From contig JBCAXJ010000010.1 in NCBI GenBank assembly GCA_038534135.1, positions 40,623 through 104,622 of the forward strand: 64,000 bases of DNA, given 5' to 3'. This stretch comes from Thermohalobaculum sp038534135. Its GTDB lineage: Bacteria > Pseudomonadota > Alphaproteobacteria > Rhodobacterales > Rhodobacteraceae. Shown here piece after piece: positions 18,227 to 25,938 of this stretch (position 1 is the stretch's first letter; every line of letters begins with the position of its first letter). The notes under the pieces are model-generated. The model was not told the origin of the DNA. It saw only the letters and a program-made list of their open reading frames with translations, and made no database searches. The translations under genes were made by a program, and so were the position numbers.

Positions 18227-18556
18227 ATGTCAACGATGGATGACCGCGAAAAGGGGTTCGAGCGCAAGTTCGCCCATGATGCAGAGATGCAGTTCAAGGC
18301 CGAAGCACGGCGCAACAAGAAGCTGGGCCTTTGGGCTGCAGGCAAGATGGGCATCATGAGCCCGCAGGACGCCATGGCCTATGCCCAGGAAGTCATCACG
18401 GCCGATTTCGAGGAAGCCGGCGACGAAGATGTCTATCGCAAGGTCTCGGGCGATCTTGACGCCAAGGGTGCCGAGTGGACCGAGGCTGAGCTGCGCGAGA
18501 AGATGACGAGCTTCCTGACCGAGGCCAAGGCGGAATTGATGGACGAAACCAACTGA
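18227..18556 (+). CDS. F1FO-ATP synthase inhibitor zeta subunit (DUF1476)
   Basis: A 109-residue soluble helical protein matching the alphaproteobacterial zeta subunit first described in Paracoccus denitrificans, which blocks ATP hydrolysis by F1. Matching features are DDREKGFERKFAHDAEMQFKAE at the N-terminus (the inhibitory region), ARRNKKLGLWAAGKMG and the acidic ADFEEAGDEDVYRKV. AGGA lies 5 nt before ATG 18227; ATG 18236 is an alternative. It is monocistronic here, away from the ATP synthase genes. Confidence 0.87.
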   Translation: MSTMDDREKGFERKFAHDAEMQFKAEARRNKKLGLWAAGKMGIMSPQDAMAYAQEVITADFEEAGDEDVYRKVSGDLDAKGAEWTEAELREKMTSFLTEAKAELMDETN

Positions 18557-18575
18557 CCTTTCTGGTATCACTGAC

Positions 18576-18609
18576 GTGCCGATGATCCACCGGGGGCGTG
18601 GACCGGCAC
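18576..18609. other. Two-part hairpin downstream of the ATPase inhibitor gene
   Basis: Outer stem GTGCCG/CGGCAC encloses inner stem TCCAC/GTGGA around a G-rich loop, with small bulges. It starts 20 nt past the stop of the zeta-subunit gene and may act as a transcript end or stabiliser. There is no T-tract. Confidence 0.4.
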
Positions 18610-18616
18610 GGAACAC

Positions 18617-18645
18617 TTGACCCTCCTTAGGCGGACTTCGATAAG
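18617..18645 (+). promoter_or_regulatory. Candidate sigma70 promoter of the photolyase-like gene
   Basis: TTGACC at 18617-18622 and GATAAG at 18640-18645 with 17-nt spacing, 20 nt before the TTG start codon. The -35 box is 5/6 to consensus and the -10 box is weak. Confidence 0.35.
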
Positions 18646-18665
18646 GACGCGTCGGGAGGAAGTCA

Positions 18666-19745
18666 TTGCTGAACATAGTGTGGTTTCGACGTGACCTCCG
18701 GGTTACGGACCATCAGCCCTTACTGCACGCCGTCGAAAACGGTCTTGTCGCACCGCTCGTGATTGTCGAGCCCGAATACTGGGCTCAATCCTTTGCGAGC
18801 GGGCGCCAATGGCGGTTTGCTGCGCGCGCGATCATGTCCTTGCGGTCGCAACTCGCGGTGATCGGCGCCCCGTTGATCGTTCGGACCGGGAGTGCGGTCG
18901 AGGCAATCCAGACACTACAGGAAAAGTCCCAGGATGTTGTGATCTGGTCGCACGCGGGTGTGGCGAGCCGGTGGGAGGCTGATCGCGACGCCGAGGTTGG
19001 CGCATGGCTCGACGGTGCCGGGATCCCGTGGAAGACCTTCCCGAACGTCGGCGATGGCCAGGGTGCGGATGGTGAGGCGACAAACTGGGATGACGTGCTC
19101 GCATCCGATCCCGAGCCTGCGCCGGAGGTCATGATCGCCCATGGCGTGACGCCCGGACGAATCGTGTCGGAGCGGATCCTGTATCTCGATGATGACCCCT
19201 GCGAAGACTTGCCCGCAGGTGCCGCTGCTGCCCGGCGCGCGATTGATCTTCATGCTGCTGAGAACGGGCCAGAAGACGGTGCCGAGAGCCGGATCGAAAC
19301 GACGCTCGCCGCGATGGAACCTCATCTGGCCTGGGGCACACTTTCCGTACGCGAAGCATGGATCGCGCTGGAAGCGGTGCGGCTTGAAAGCCAGGATCAG
19401 TCAATCATTCAGAAGATGCAGTCGCTTTTGCTCGAGCGGTTCGGGCCGCTCGACGGACAACACCTGGACCCAATCTCCGAAACCGAACGGATCAGTTCGG
19501 AAGGTATGGCAGACGCCCTAAAGGATCTGCCCAATGCGATGGCCGCTCTCGGCACTCTTCAGGATAGCGGGCTTGCGCGGCGCGATGCTCTGACGCGGAT
19601 CGCAGGCGCCCTGTGCAAGCAGCTTGGCGTATCGGCGGAACGCGCCATTGGCACTCTCGCGCCGCTCTGCACCGGGTTTGTCGCGGACCGCTACCGCACG
19701 GAATGCGTCATGCCAGAGACCGAGCTTTCCGCTTCGGTCTCGTAG
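18666..19745 (+). CDS. Photolyase/cryptochrome-like protein lacking the FAD-binding core
   Basis: A 359-residue protein whose first 130 or so residues are the photolyase alpha/beta (antenna) domain: NIVWFRRDLRVTDHQPLLHA, VIVEPEYW, GAPLIVRTG. A remnant of the start of the helical domain is seen in EPHLAWGTLSVREAW at about residue 220, matching SPHLxFGxLS in true photolyases. The conserved FAD pocket (the G-T/P-x-x-DA-x-MR and N-x-x-R-M segments) and the tryptophan-rich C-terminus are absent, and the protein is about 110-150 residues short. The start is a rare TTG at 18666, justified by GGGAGGA 5 nt upstream. DNA repair by FAD photochemistry is unlikely; a chromophore-binding or regulatory role is possible. 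Confidence 0.75.
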   Translation: MLNIVWFRRDLRVTDHQPLLHAVENGLVAPLVIVEPEYWAQSFASGRQWRFAARAIMSLRSQLAVIGAPLIVRTGSAVEAIQTLQEKSQDVVIWSHAGVASRWEADRDAEVGAWLDGAGIPWKTFPNVGDGQGADGEATNWDDVLASDPEPAPEVMIAHGVTPGRIVSERILYLDDDPCEDLPAGAAAARRAIDLHAAENGPEDGAESRIETTLAAMEPHLAWGTLSVREAWIALEAVRLESQDQSIIQKMQSLLLERFGPLDGQHLDPISETERISSEGMADALKDLPNAMAALGTLQDSGLARRDALTRIAGALCKQLGVSAERAIGTLAPLCTGFVADRYRTECVMPETELSASVS

Positions 19746-19758
19746 CAGGCGCGCCCCT

Positions 19759-21600
19759 TCAGGCGCTGGCAGGTTGGGCGTCGACTGCGACGTGTGCCGC
19801 GGGCGGTGAGACCTCCTCTGGCACTGCGCACAATCCGACCCGTTGAGCCCAGGCGCCAAAGCGCGGATCCGCCGTCAACACGGCAAACGGAACCGCAAAG
19901 CACAAGCCGGTGATCATCGGCATCGCCCACGGCAGCGTCGCTGGCCCGGCCAGCATCAGGATTGCGACGAACAACGCCTTGCCAAACAGAGCCTGCGGCC
20001 ACAGCCCGCGCCACGCATCGGCCCAGCTGAGCGAATAGGCATCCCGGTTCTGGCCTGTCCACATGATCGACTTTCCGAAAGCCAGCCCGATCAGGAACAG
20101 CGTCACCCGGAAGGCAACGACCGGCGCCATCAGGATCGAGAAGATCGTCTCGATGACCCCTCCGGCAGCGAAGCGCAGAGGACCGCCATACCGGGCAACG
20201 CCACCGGGTGTCAGGGCGATGTCCAGCAACCCCATCAGCTTGGGGATCAGCGACACAGCGAACATGATGAAGAACATCGCGATACCGAAGGCCAGATCGA
20301 TCCCGGCTCCTGCTTGCGTTACCAGCATGCTGGCCGCGGCGATGGTCATCAGCATCCATGCAGGCGCGCCGAAATACATCATGATCGCCTGGAAGATCTG
20401 AAAGCGCGATGTCGGGCGCAGACCGCGCATCCTGAGCAGCGGGAAGTACTGCATGTTGCCCTGGCACCAGCGCAGATCGCGTTTGGTGAAGTCCATCAGC
20501 GTCGGGGGATTGTCCTCGTAGCTCTCGGTCTCGATCGGCATCACGCGGACCTCGTAGCCCGCACGGCGCATCAGAGCGGCCTCGACCTGGTCATGGCTCA
20601 GGATATGGCCGCCGTGCGGCGGCTTACCCGGCAAGATTGGCAGACGGCAATGGCGCCGGAAGGCTGCTGCCCGGATCAGCGCGTTGTGGCCCCAATAGGG
20701 ACCGCAGTCGCCCTGCCACCACGTGGCGCCCATGGTGAACGAGCGCATGCCGTGGCGCATTCCGAACTGAAAGATCCGGGCAAAGGCACTGGTCGCAACC
20801 GAACCAACCGCCAGCGATTGAAGAATTCCGATGCGAGGATGCGCTTCCATGATCCGGACCATCTTCACGATGGCCTGGCCCGACATCAGGCTGTCGCTGT
20901 CCAGCGGCAGGTAGAGATCGTAGTCGCGGCCTTGCTTGAGCAGGAAATCCCGCACATTCCCGGCCTTGAACCCGGTGTTTGTCTCCCGGCGCCGGTAGGT
21001 TGCACGCGCACCGCCAAGGGCCTTGCGCACTTTCGCGAATAGACGTTCTTCCTCGGCGGCGACGTCGGGTTCGGACGTATCGGACAGGATAAAGACGTCA
21101 AAATGTGCGCCATATCCGGTGGCATCCAGGCCAGCGCGCATCTGGGCCAACCGCTCGAACGACCGGAGCGGGTCTTCGTTGCGCACCGTCATAGCCAGTG
21201 CGGTCCGCGTCGTCAGCGCGCCGACATTGTCCATCGCATCAAGATGCGGCGCGACTTTGCGCAGGCCGTTCCGGCGCCCGTGCAGCAACCAGATTCCGAT
21301 CACGGCATTCCACATGCCCATGACGGTCCAAGGCGCACCGATCAGAAAGCACACAAAGATAACGATGTCGGAAGGCGACCAGCCCCCCATCGAAAAGGCC
21401 TTCGCCAGCACCCAGCAAAGTGCCGCAAGCGTGGCAAGGTTGAGCGCAAGCACGGTTGCGCGGCGGCGGGCCAGATCGCGGCTGTCCTGTAGCCCGGCTG
21501 GCGTCAGGTGAGGCTCCTCTGCGCGATCCGGGAGCAGCTCCGTCAGCTCGATCGGCCGAGCCCCGACTTGCGTATCGGAGGGTCTGGCAATCTTATTCAT
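19759..21600 (-). CDS. opgH: Glucans biosynthesis glucosyltransferase OpgH (MdoH)
   Basis: Inner-membrane family 2 glycosyltransferase making the beta-glucan backbone of osmoregulated periplasmic glucans. From ATG 21600 it is 613 residues. Two N-terminal helices (about 48-110) precede the catalytic domain with LPLDSDSLMSG (DxD), ETESYEDNPP (acid base) and RDLRWCQGN (QRW-like) and about five C-terminal helices. It is shorter than the roughly 850-residue E. coli protein, chiefly at the N-terminus, as usual in alphaproteobacteria. No opgG lies beside it. It is convergent with the photolyase-like gene (13 nt) and divergent from the pterin-type operon. Confidence 0.92.
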   Translation of the reverse strand: MNKIARPSDTQVGARPIELTELLPDRAEEPHLTPAGLQDSRDLARRRATVLALNLATLAALCWVLAKAFSMGGWSPSDIVIFVCFLIGAPWTVMGMWNAVIGIWLLHGRRNGLRKVAPHLDAMDNVGALTTRTALAMTVRNEDPLRSFERLAQMRAGLDATGYGAHFDVFILSDTSEPDVAAEEERLFAKVRKALGGARATYRRRETNTGFKAGNVRDFLLKQGRDYDLYLPLDSDSLMSGQAIVKMVRIMEAHPRIGILQSLAVGSVATSAFARIFQFGMRHGMRSFTMGATWWQGDCGPYWGHNALIRAAAFRRHCRLPILPGKPPHGGHILSHDQVEAALMRRAGYEVRVMPIETESYEDNPPTLMDFTKRDLRWCQGNMQYFPLLRMRGLRPTSRFQIFQAIMMYFGAPAWMLMTIAAASMLVTQAGAGIDLAFGIAMFFIMFAVSLIPKLMGLLDIALTPGGVARYGGPLRFAAGGVIETIFSILMAPVVAFRVTLFLIGLAFGKSIMWTGQNRDAYSLSWADAWRGLWPQALFGKALFVAILMLAGPATLPWAMPMITGLCFAVPFAVLTADPRFGAWAQRVGLCAVPEEVSPPAAHVAVDAQPASA

Positions 21601-21680
21601 CTCACTTCGCCTCTTCTGGACGTCGCTCCCTGTCGAGCGTATGTGCGGTGCAACAAAAAACAATCAAGTGTCACGCTCTC

Positions 21681-22649
21681 ATGGGATTTTCTGCAGACGC
21701 GCTGGTTTACACCGCTCCCGGCAAGGCCCAAGTCAGTCGGGTTCCGTTGGACCCTGCCGGCGCCGTGGTTCGGACGCGGTTCTCCGGGATCAGCCGCGGC
21801 ACCGAGCGCTTGATCTTCAATGGCCTGGTGCCGCCCGGCGAATATCAACGCATGCGCGCGCCCCTTCAGGTCGGCGATTTTCCGTTCCCCGTGCGCTATG
21901 GATATGCCGCTGTCGGCACCGTCGAGGACGGGCCGCAAGATCTGCTCGGCCGGGATGTCTTTTGCCTCCATCCGCATCAGACGCTGTTCCGGGCCGATCC
22001 GGGGATGCTCGTCCCGCTGCCTGCCGAAGTGCCCCCCGAGCGGGCGATACTGGCCGCGAATGCCGAGACCGCGCTGAACGCGATCTGGGACGCCGACATC
22101 CATCCGGGGTGCCGCTGCCTGATTGTTGGCGCAGGCTTGCTGGGGTGGCTCATCGCGGCTTTGCTTTCCAGAAGATCCGATCTCTCGCCGCGTATAACGG
22201 ACATACGGTCCGAGACCGGCGTCAAAGCGGATGACTTCTCTGTGAGGTTTTTGAAACCTGATGCCGTAGAGCGGCAAGCCTATGACGTGATCTTCCACAC
22301 GTCAGCCAGTGCTGGTGGGCTTCAAACCGCGATCGATGCGGCGTGTTTCGAAGGGCACGTCATCGAGTTGAGCTGGTACGGCGACCGGCCAGTTTCGGTC
22401 GAGCTGGGCGGGAATTTCCACGCGAATCGGGTTTCGATCATCTCCAGCCAGGTCGGCAGCGTTGCGCGCAGGCGCCGCGCATCGCACCGCTATCGTGACC
22501 GGCTCGAGAAGGCGATCGCGGCACTGTCCGATCCACGTCTGGATGCGCTGATCACCGAGGAAGTACCGTTTTTTGATCTGCCGGACGCGCTGCCCCGCTT
22601 GCTTGCAACGAATGCGCCGGGTATCGCCACGCGCGTCGTTTACCCATAG
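21681..22649 (+). CDS. BchC-like zinc-independent MDR dehydrogenase
   Basis: A 322-residue medium-chain dehydrogenase/reductase-type oxidoreductase. The N-terminal segment RTRFSGISRGTERLIFNG resembles bacteriochlorophyllide dehydrogenase BchC and related proteins (SGIS-GTE motif). The Rossmann fold begins at CLIVGAGLLGWLIAALL. The usual MDR zinc ligands (GHE and the four-Cys lobe) are not visible. ATG 21681 is used; the frame is open upstream but that part is antisense to opgH. It heads a plus-strand operon with a pterin-synthase-like gene (46 nt later), a glycosyltransferase and a methyltransferase, so it may oxidise or reduce an intermediate of that pathway. Confidence 0.75.
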   Translation: MGFSADALVYTAPGKAQVSRVPLDPAGAVVRTRFSGISRGTERLIFNGLVPPGEYQRMRAPLQVGDFPFPVRYGYAAVGTVEDGPQDLLGRDVFCLHPHQTLFRADPGMLVPLPAEVPPERAILAANAETALNAIWDADIHPGCRCLIVGAGLLGWLIAALLSRRSDLSPRITDIRSETGVKADDFSVRFLKPDAVERQAYDVIFHTSASAGGLQTAIDAACFEGHVIELSWYGDRPVSVELGGNFHANRVSIISSQVGSVARRRRASHRYRDRLEKAIAALSDPRLDALITEEVPFFDLPDALPRLLATNAPGIATRVVYP

Positions 22650-22695
22650 GCACCCGCGCCCCTGACCACGGTGCCGTTCGTCAAAGGAGACCCCC

Positions 22696-23094
22696 ATGTA
22701 CGCAGTCGAGGTCCGCGATCACGTGATGCTCGCACATTCGATCCCCGGCGAGGTCTTCGGACCGGCGCAGAACCTGCACGGCGCGACCTATGTGATCGAT
22801 GTCGCCTTCCTGCGCGAAACGCTGTCCGAGGATGGCATCGTGGTCGACATCGGTCGCGCGCACGATGTTCTCGGGCGGGCGCTGGCTCCGCTGCGCTATG
22901 CAAACCTCGATGCAATGGAGGAGTTCAAGGGCATCAAGACAACCACGGAGTTCCTCTGCAAGTACGTGTTCGACCGTGCCGCCGAAGCCGCGCACACTGG
23001 TGAGCTTGGGCCGGGATCGGACGGTTTGCAGAAGATCCGTGTCACGCTGAACGAGAGCCATGTCGCCAAGGCCTGGTACGAAGGCGACCTCTGA
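22696..23094 (+). CDS. Divergent 6-pyruvoyl-tetrahydropterin synthase / QueD family protein
   Basis: A 132-residue T-fold protein of the PTPS/6-carboxytetrahydropterin synthase family. His14 (LAHSIPG) and His28 (NLHGATY) occupy the first two zinc-ligand positions, but the third ligand, normally the second His of HGH, is Ala30, and no Cys precedes HG at the usual catalytic place. The pterin-anchoring Glu near the C-terminus is kept (LNESHVAKAWYEG, about residue 120). The length is typical. The altered site suggests a different reaction or a non-catalytic pterin-binding role. It is second in the operon and overlaps or abuts the glycosyltransferase gene. Confidence 0.85.
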   Translation: MYAVEVRDHVMLAHSIPGEVFGPAQNLHGATYVIDVAFLRETLSEDGIVVDIGRAHDVLGRALAPLRYANLDAMEEFKGIKTTTEFLCKYVFDRAAEAAHTGELGPGSDGLQKIRVTLNESHVAKAWYEGDL

Positions 23095-24124
23095 CGCGGT
23101 GCTGGTTCACTTCGCCATTCCTGGGGATCTGTCAACGCCGACCGGCGGGTATGTCTATGCACGCCGTGTGATCCGGGCCGCAACGGAGCACGGCGTCGAA
23201 TTACGCCCTCTCCAGCTTCCCGATGGTTTTCCCGATCCGAGTACCGCGGAGATCGAAGAAACCTCCAGGGCCTTTCGCAAACTGGATCGCGCGGCACCTG
23301 TGCTGATCGATGGTCTTGCCGGCGCGGTGATGCCTGTCGATGTCCTGGACCAGATCGCCGGGCGCAAGGTTATGCTCTGTCATCATCCGCTGGCGCTGGA
23401 GACCGGTGTTCCCTTGGATCGACGGGACGCTCTGTTAACCATCGAAGCGGCGGCATTGAGTGCTTGTGATCACGTCATCACGACCAGTCACGCCACCGGC
23501 GAGATCCTGAAGCGTGATTTCGGCGTTGCCGGTGACCGGCTAACCGTGGCGCCGCCCGGGACCGATCCAGCACCGCGCGCAAAGGCTGACGGGGCGTGCA
23601 GCATCGTCAGCGTCGGGTCCCTGACGCCGCGCAAGGGTCATGAGCGATTGATCAATGCGCTGGCCGGGATCAAGGACACCCCATGGTCCCTTCGGATCAT
23701 CGGACCGCACCGCAATGCCCGGACGGTCGAAAGGATCAAGGCGCTGATCAAGGCGCATCAACTCGGAGACCGGGTGCGGCTGGACGGCGCGCTTCCGGCG
23801 GCCGCCGTGATCGCTGCCTATCAAAGCGCGGATCTGTTCGCGCTTGCCTCGGAATATGAAGGGTTCGGCATGGCCTTCGCCGAGGCGATGAGCCATGGAT
23901 TGCCGGTCGTTGGGCTGCACTGTGATGCGGTCGCAGAGGCCACCGCGGGCGGTGCGCGTCTTGTCGAGGCCGATGCGTTCGCCGATACCCTGCAAGACTT
24001 GGTTGCGGATGCCGACGCGAGACATGCGCTTTCGGACCGAAGTTGGACGACAGCGCAAACCTTCCTGAGATGGCCGCAAACCGCATCAATCATCGCGGCG
24101 ACACTGAAACGAGAGACACGATGA
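23060..24124 (+). CDS. Family 4 glycosyltransferase
   Basis: A GT-B glycosyltransferase of about 341-354 residues. The N-terminal domain starts VLVHFAIPGDLSTPTGGYVYARRV (acceptor side, GGY loop). The C-terminal donor domain has SIVSVGSLTPRKGH, LRIIGP and the GT4 motif ALASEYEGFGMAFAEAMSHGLPVV with E-x7-E. ATG 23060 overlaps the previous gene by 35 nt; GTG 23099, just after that gene's stop, gives an N-terminus that starts closer to the conserved region and may be the true start. It ends with an ATGA overlap into the methyltransferase gene. In this setting it may glycosylate a pterin-like compound, but this is inference. Confidence 0.85.
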   Translation: MSPRPGTKATSDAVLVHFAIPGDLSTPTGGYVYARRVIRAATEHGVELRPLQLPDGFPDPSTAEIEETSRAFRKLDRAAPVLIDGLAGAVMPVDVLDQIAGRKVMLCHHPLALETGVPLDRRDALLTIEAAALSACDHVITTSHATGEILKRDFGVAGDRLTVAPPGTDPAPRAKADGACSIVSVGSLTPRKGHERLINALAGIKDTPWSLRIIGPHRNARTVERIKALIKAHQLGDRVRLDGALPAAAVIAAYQSADLFALASEYEGFGMAFAEAMSHGLPVVGLHCDAVAEATAGGARLVEADAFADTLQDLVADADARHALSDRSWTTAQTFLRWPQTASIIAATLKRETR

Positions 24125-24906
24125 GCTTCAGCGCCGATTGGCTCGACCTGCGCGCAGATGCAGATCGCCAGGCACGCAACCCGGATATGGCGGCGCGGCT
24201 CAGTGCCCGCTTTCAGGGTGTTGAGGGCTTACGGATCCTCGACCTCGGCTCCGGAACGGGCGCCAACATGCGCCTGACCAGCCAGTTGCTTGGTCCCAAG
24301 CAGCACTGGACACTGGTCGACAATGATCCAGCCCTTTTGAGCACGGTCACGGGCCCGACGGGCGTCGGCTTCGAGACCCGTCAAGCAGATCTTGCCAGAG
24401 ACCTCGACAGCCTGTTCGACACTGGCGTCGATCTTGTAACCGCGTCGGCGTTCTTCGATCTGGCGGGCGCAGAACTGATCGATTCGATTGTCTCGGCCAC
24501 CGTCGACACGGGCGCGGCCTTCTACACCGTGCTCACCTACGACGGAGAGGAAACGTGGTCGCCCGCCCACGCAGCCGATTCGGTCGTTCATCAGGCGTTC
24601 CTCGCGGATCAACAGACCGACAAGGGACTTGGCCCGGCCAGGGGACCAGCGGCGACCGTGCACCTGGCAAACGCCTTTCGATCCCACGGATATGTCGTCG
24701 CACAGGGTAAAAGTGATTGGGTCCTGTCACAGCCCGAGGATGCAGCGTTGATCGCTGCCTTGGCCCAAGGCGCCGCGTCTGCGGTTGAGAACACGGTCGG
24801 AGACGTCGCATGGGATTGGGCGCGATCGCGCCAAACAGCGGAGTCAGTCAGGATCGGGCATCTGGACCTGTTTGCGCATCCACCCGAAGACCCGACACGC
24901 GCGTGA
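24121..24906 (+). CDS. Class I SAM-dependent methyltransferase
   Basis: A 261-residue soluble protein with the Rossmann SAM-binding motif LRILDLGSGTGANMRL at about residues 37-52, motif II LVDNDPALL and LVTASAFFDLAG around 105-120. ATG 24121 overlaps the glycosyltransferase stop by 4 nt, so it is translationally coupled and last in the four-gene operon. The N-terminal SADWLDLRADADRQARNP extension is typical of small-molecule methyltransferases. The substrate is not known; the operon suggests the same pathway product as the other three enzymes. Confidence 0.85.
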   Translation: MSFSADWLDLRADADRQARNPDMAARLSARFQGVEGLRILDLGSGTGANMRLTSQLLGPKQHWTLVDNDPALLSTVTGPTGVGFETRQADLARDLDSLFDTGVDLVTASAFFDLAGAELIDSIVSATVDTGAAFYTVLTYDGEETWSPAHAADSVVHQAFLADQQTDKGLGPARGPAATVHLANAFRSHGYVVAQGKSDWVLSQPEDAALIAALAQGAASAVENTVGDVAWDWARSRQTAESVRIGHLDLFAHPPEDPTRA

Positions 24907-24947
24907 TTCCAGAAAGACACGCGCATGATTGTGGGAAGACGTGCGAC

Positions 24948-25280
24948 TTAAGCGGAGAGCTTCAGATCACCCTCTGCGAAGTAGTCCTGCACCGCACGGA
25001 ACTGCGTGCGGAACTCCTGATACTCGGTGGTCGAGAAACCGCCATCGCGCTTCTCGAACGTCTCGCAAAGCGCACCGAGTTGGTTCGCGCCGAGATTGAG
25101 CGCACAACCTTTCAGGAAGTGAAACTGCTGTGAGCGTTCTTCGGAGAACGTGTCCGAGACCATCGCCTCGAGTCTATCAACAGCCTCGGCGGCTTCTTCG
25201 AGGAACGACTCGACCAGTTCCATCAGGTCGTCCTCACCGAAATCATCGGCAAGTTCCTGTAGCCGAGACTTGTCAATCAT
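24948..25280 (-). CDS. HPt-domain phosphotransfer protein
   Basis: A 110-residue four-helix phosphotransfer protein. The phospho-accepting histidine lies in QFHFLKGCALNLGANQLG, the standard HPt pattern H-x-L-K-G. Residues 1-45 are acidic helices typical of stand-alone HPt modules. The start is ATG 25280 after GGGAGGGG; the frame extends to 25307 but without a ribosome site. No kinase or response regulator is adjacent, so it probably links partners encoded elsewhere in a phosphorelay. Confidence 0.85.
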   Translation of the reverse strand: MIDKSRLQELADDFGEDDLMELVESFLEEAAEAVDRLEAMVSDTFSEERSQQFHFLKGCALNLGANQLGALCETFEKRDGGFSTTEYQEFRTQFRAVQDYFAEGDLKLSA

Positions 25281-25367
25281 CCGCCCCTCCCGACGCAAGG
25301 TCCCCACAGCCTGGGCCGAATTTTGCGCCGGAGAGGTTTACGATTGGTTGACGTGTTCTAGCGATCG

Positions 25368-25688
25368 TCAGGCTTCGATGAAGGAAATCGAGTATCCAGG
25401 CGCGACCCCGATGCTTTCCGTCGCGGGCCCGGTCGCCGCAATCGGCTTGCTGGTTACCGCATCGGCCAAGGCGGAGCCACCTGGCGGGCGCACGACGTAG
25501 CGCACGTTCACTTCGGTCTCGACAATCGCCACCGTGGCATCCGACGGCGCAGCGTTCGAGTTCGCCGGTGTTCCGCTGACGGCAACCGTCTCGAAACCCA
25601 GTTCCGGCTCATTCACGACCGGAATGTCATGATACCGAATGTCGCGTGTCGCACCGTCGTGCCACCAAATCTTTACAAAACCTGGCAT
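25368..25688 (-). CDS. Uncharacterised 106-aa protein
   Basis: A small soluble protein starting at ATG 25688 with a perfect AGGAGG 7 nt upstream. It begins PGFVKIWWHDGATRDIRYHDIP and is then rich in Ala, Thr, Val and Pro, likely beta-sheet. It has no signal peptide, Cys pair or catalytic motif. The style recalls small structural or adaptor proteins, including phage-type ones, but I do not recognise it and no phage genes are nearby. It is transcribed towards the HPt gene. Confidence 0.65.
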   Translation of the reverse strand: MPGFVKIWWHDGATRDIRYHDIPVVNEPELGFETVAVSGTPANSNAAPSDATVAIVETEVNVRYVVRPPGGSALADAVTSKPIAATGPATESIGVAPGYSISFIEA

Positions 25689-25834
25689 CGGCTGCCTCCT
25701 AGCATCAGGGAGCGTCCTGCTCCGCCCAAGTAACAAATCCGATGTGCAACGCAGCCGGTTTCAGGCGGCCATGATGCTCACCGGAAACCAACGGAACCCT
25801 GTCCCGTCTCCTTGCGTGGTGAGGAATAGTAAAA

Positions 25835-25847
25835 CTTGGTTACCAAG
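25835..25847. promoter_or_regulatory. CTTGGT-T-ACCAAG palindrome upstream of hydantoinase operon
   Basis: A perfect 6+1+6 inverted repeat about 90 nt before the hyuA start in a gene-free stretch of 250 nt. Its form suits a dimeric repressor such as a GntR- or LacI-type regulator; no regulator gene is adjacent. Confidence 0.4.
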
Positions 25848-25938
25848 CCGTTAGCGCCTCCGCGAAACTGGCTTCACAACGCTGGACCGGCCCTCAGGAT
25901 TCCCCTAACGCTTGCGGATTGAAGACAGGGAGCAGCGC

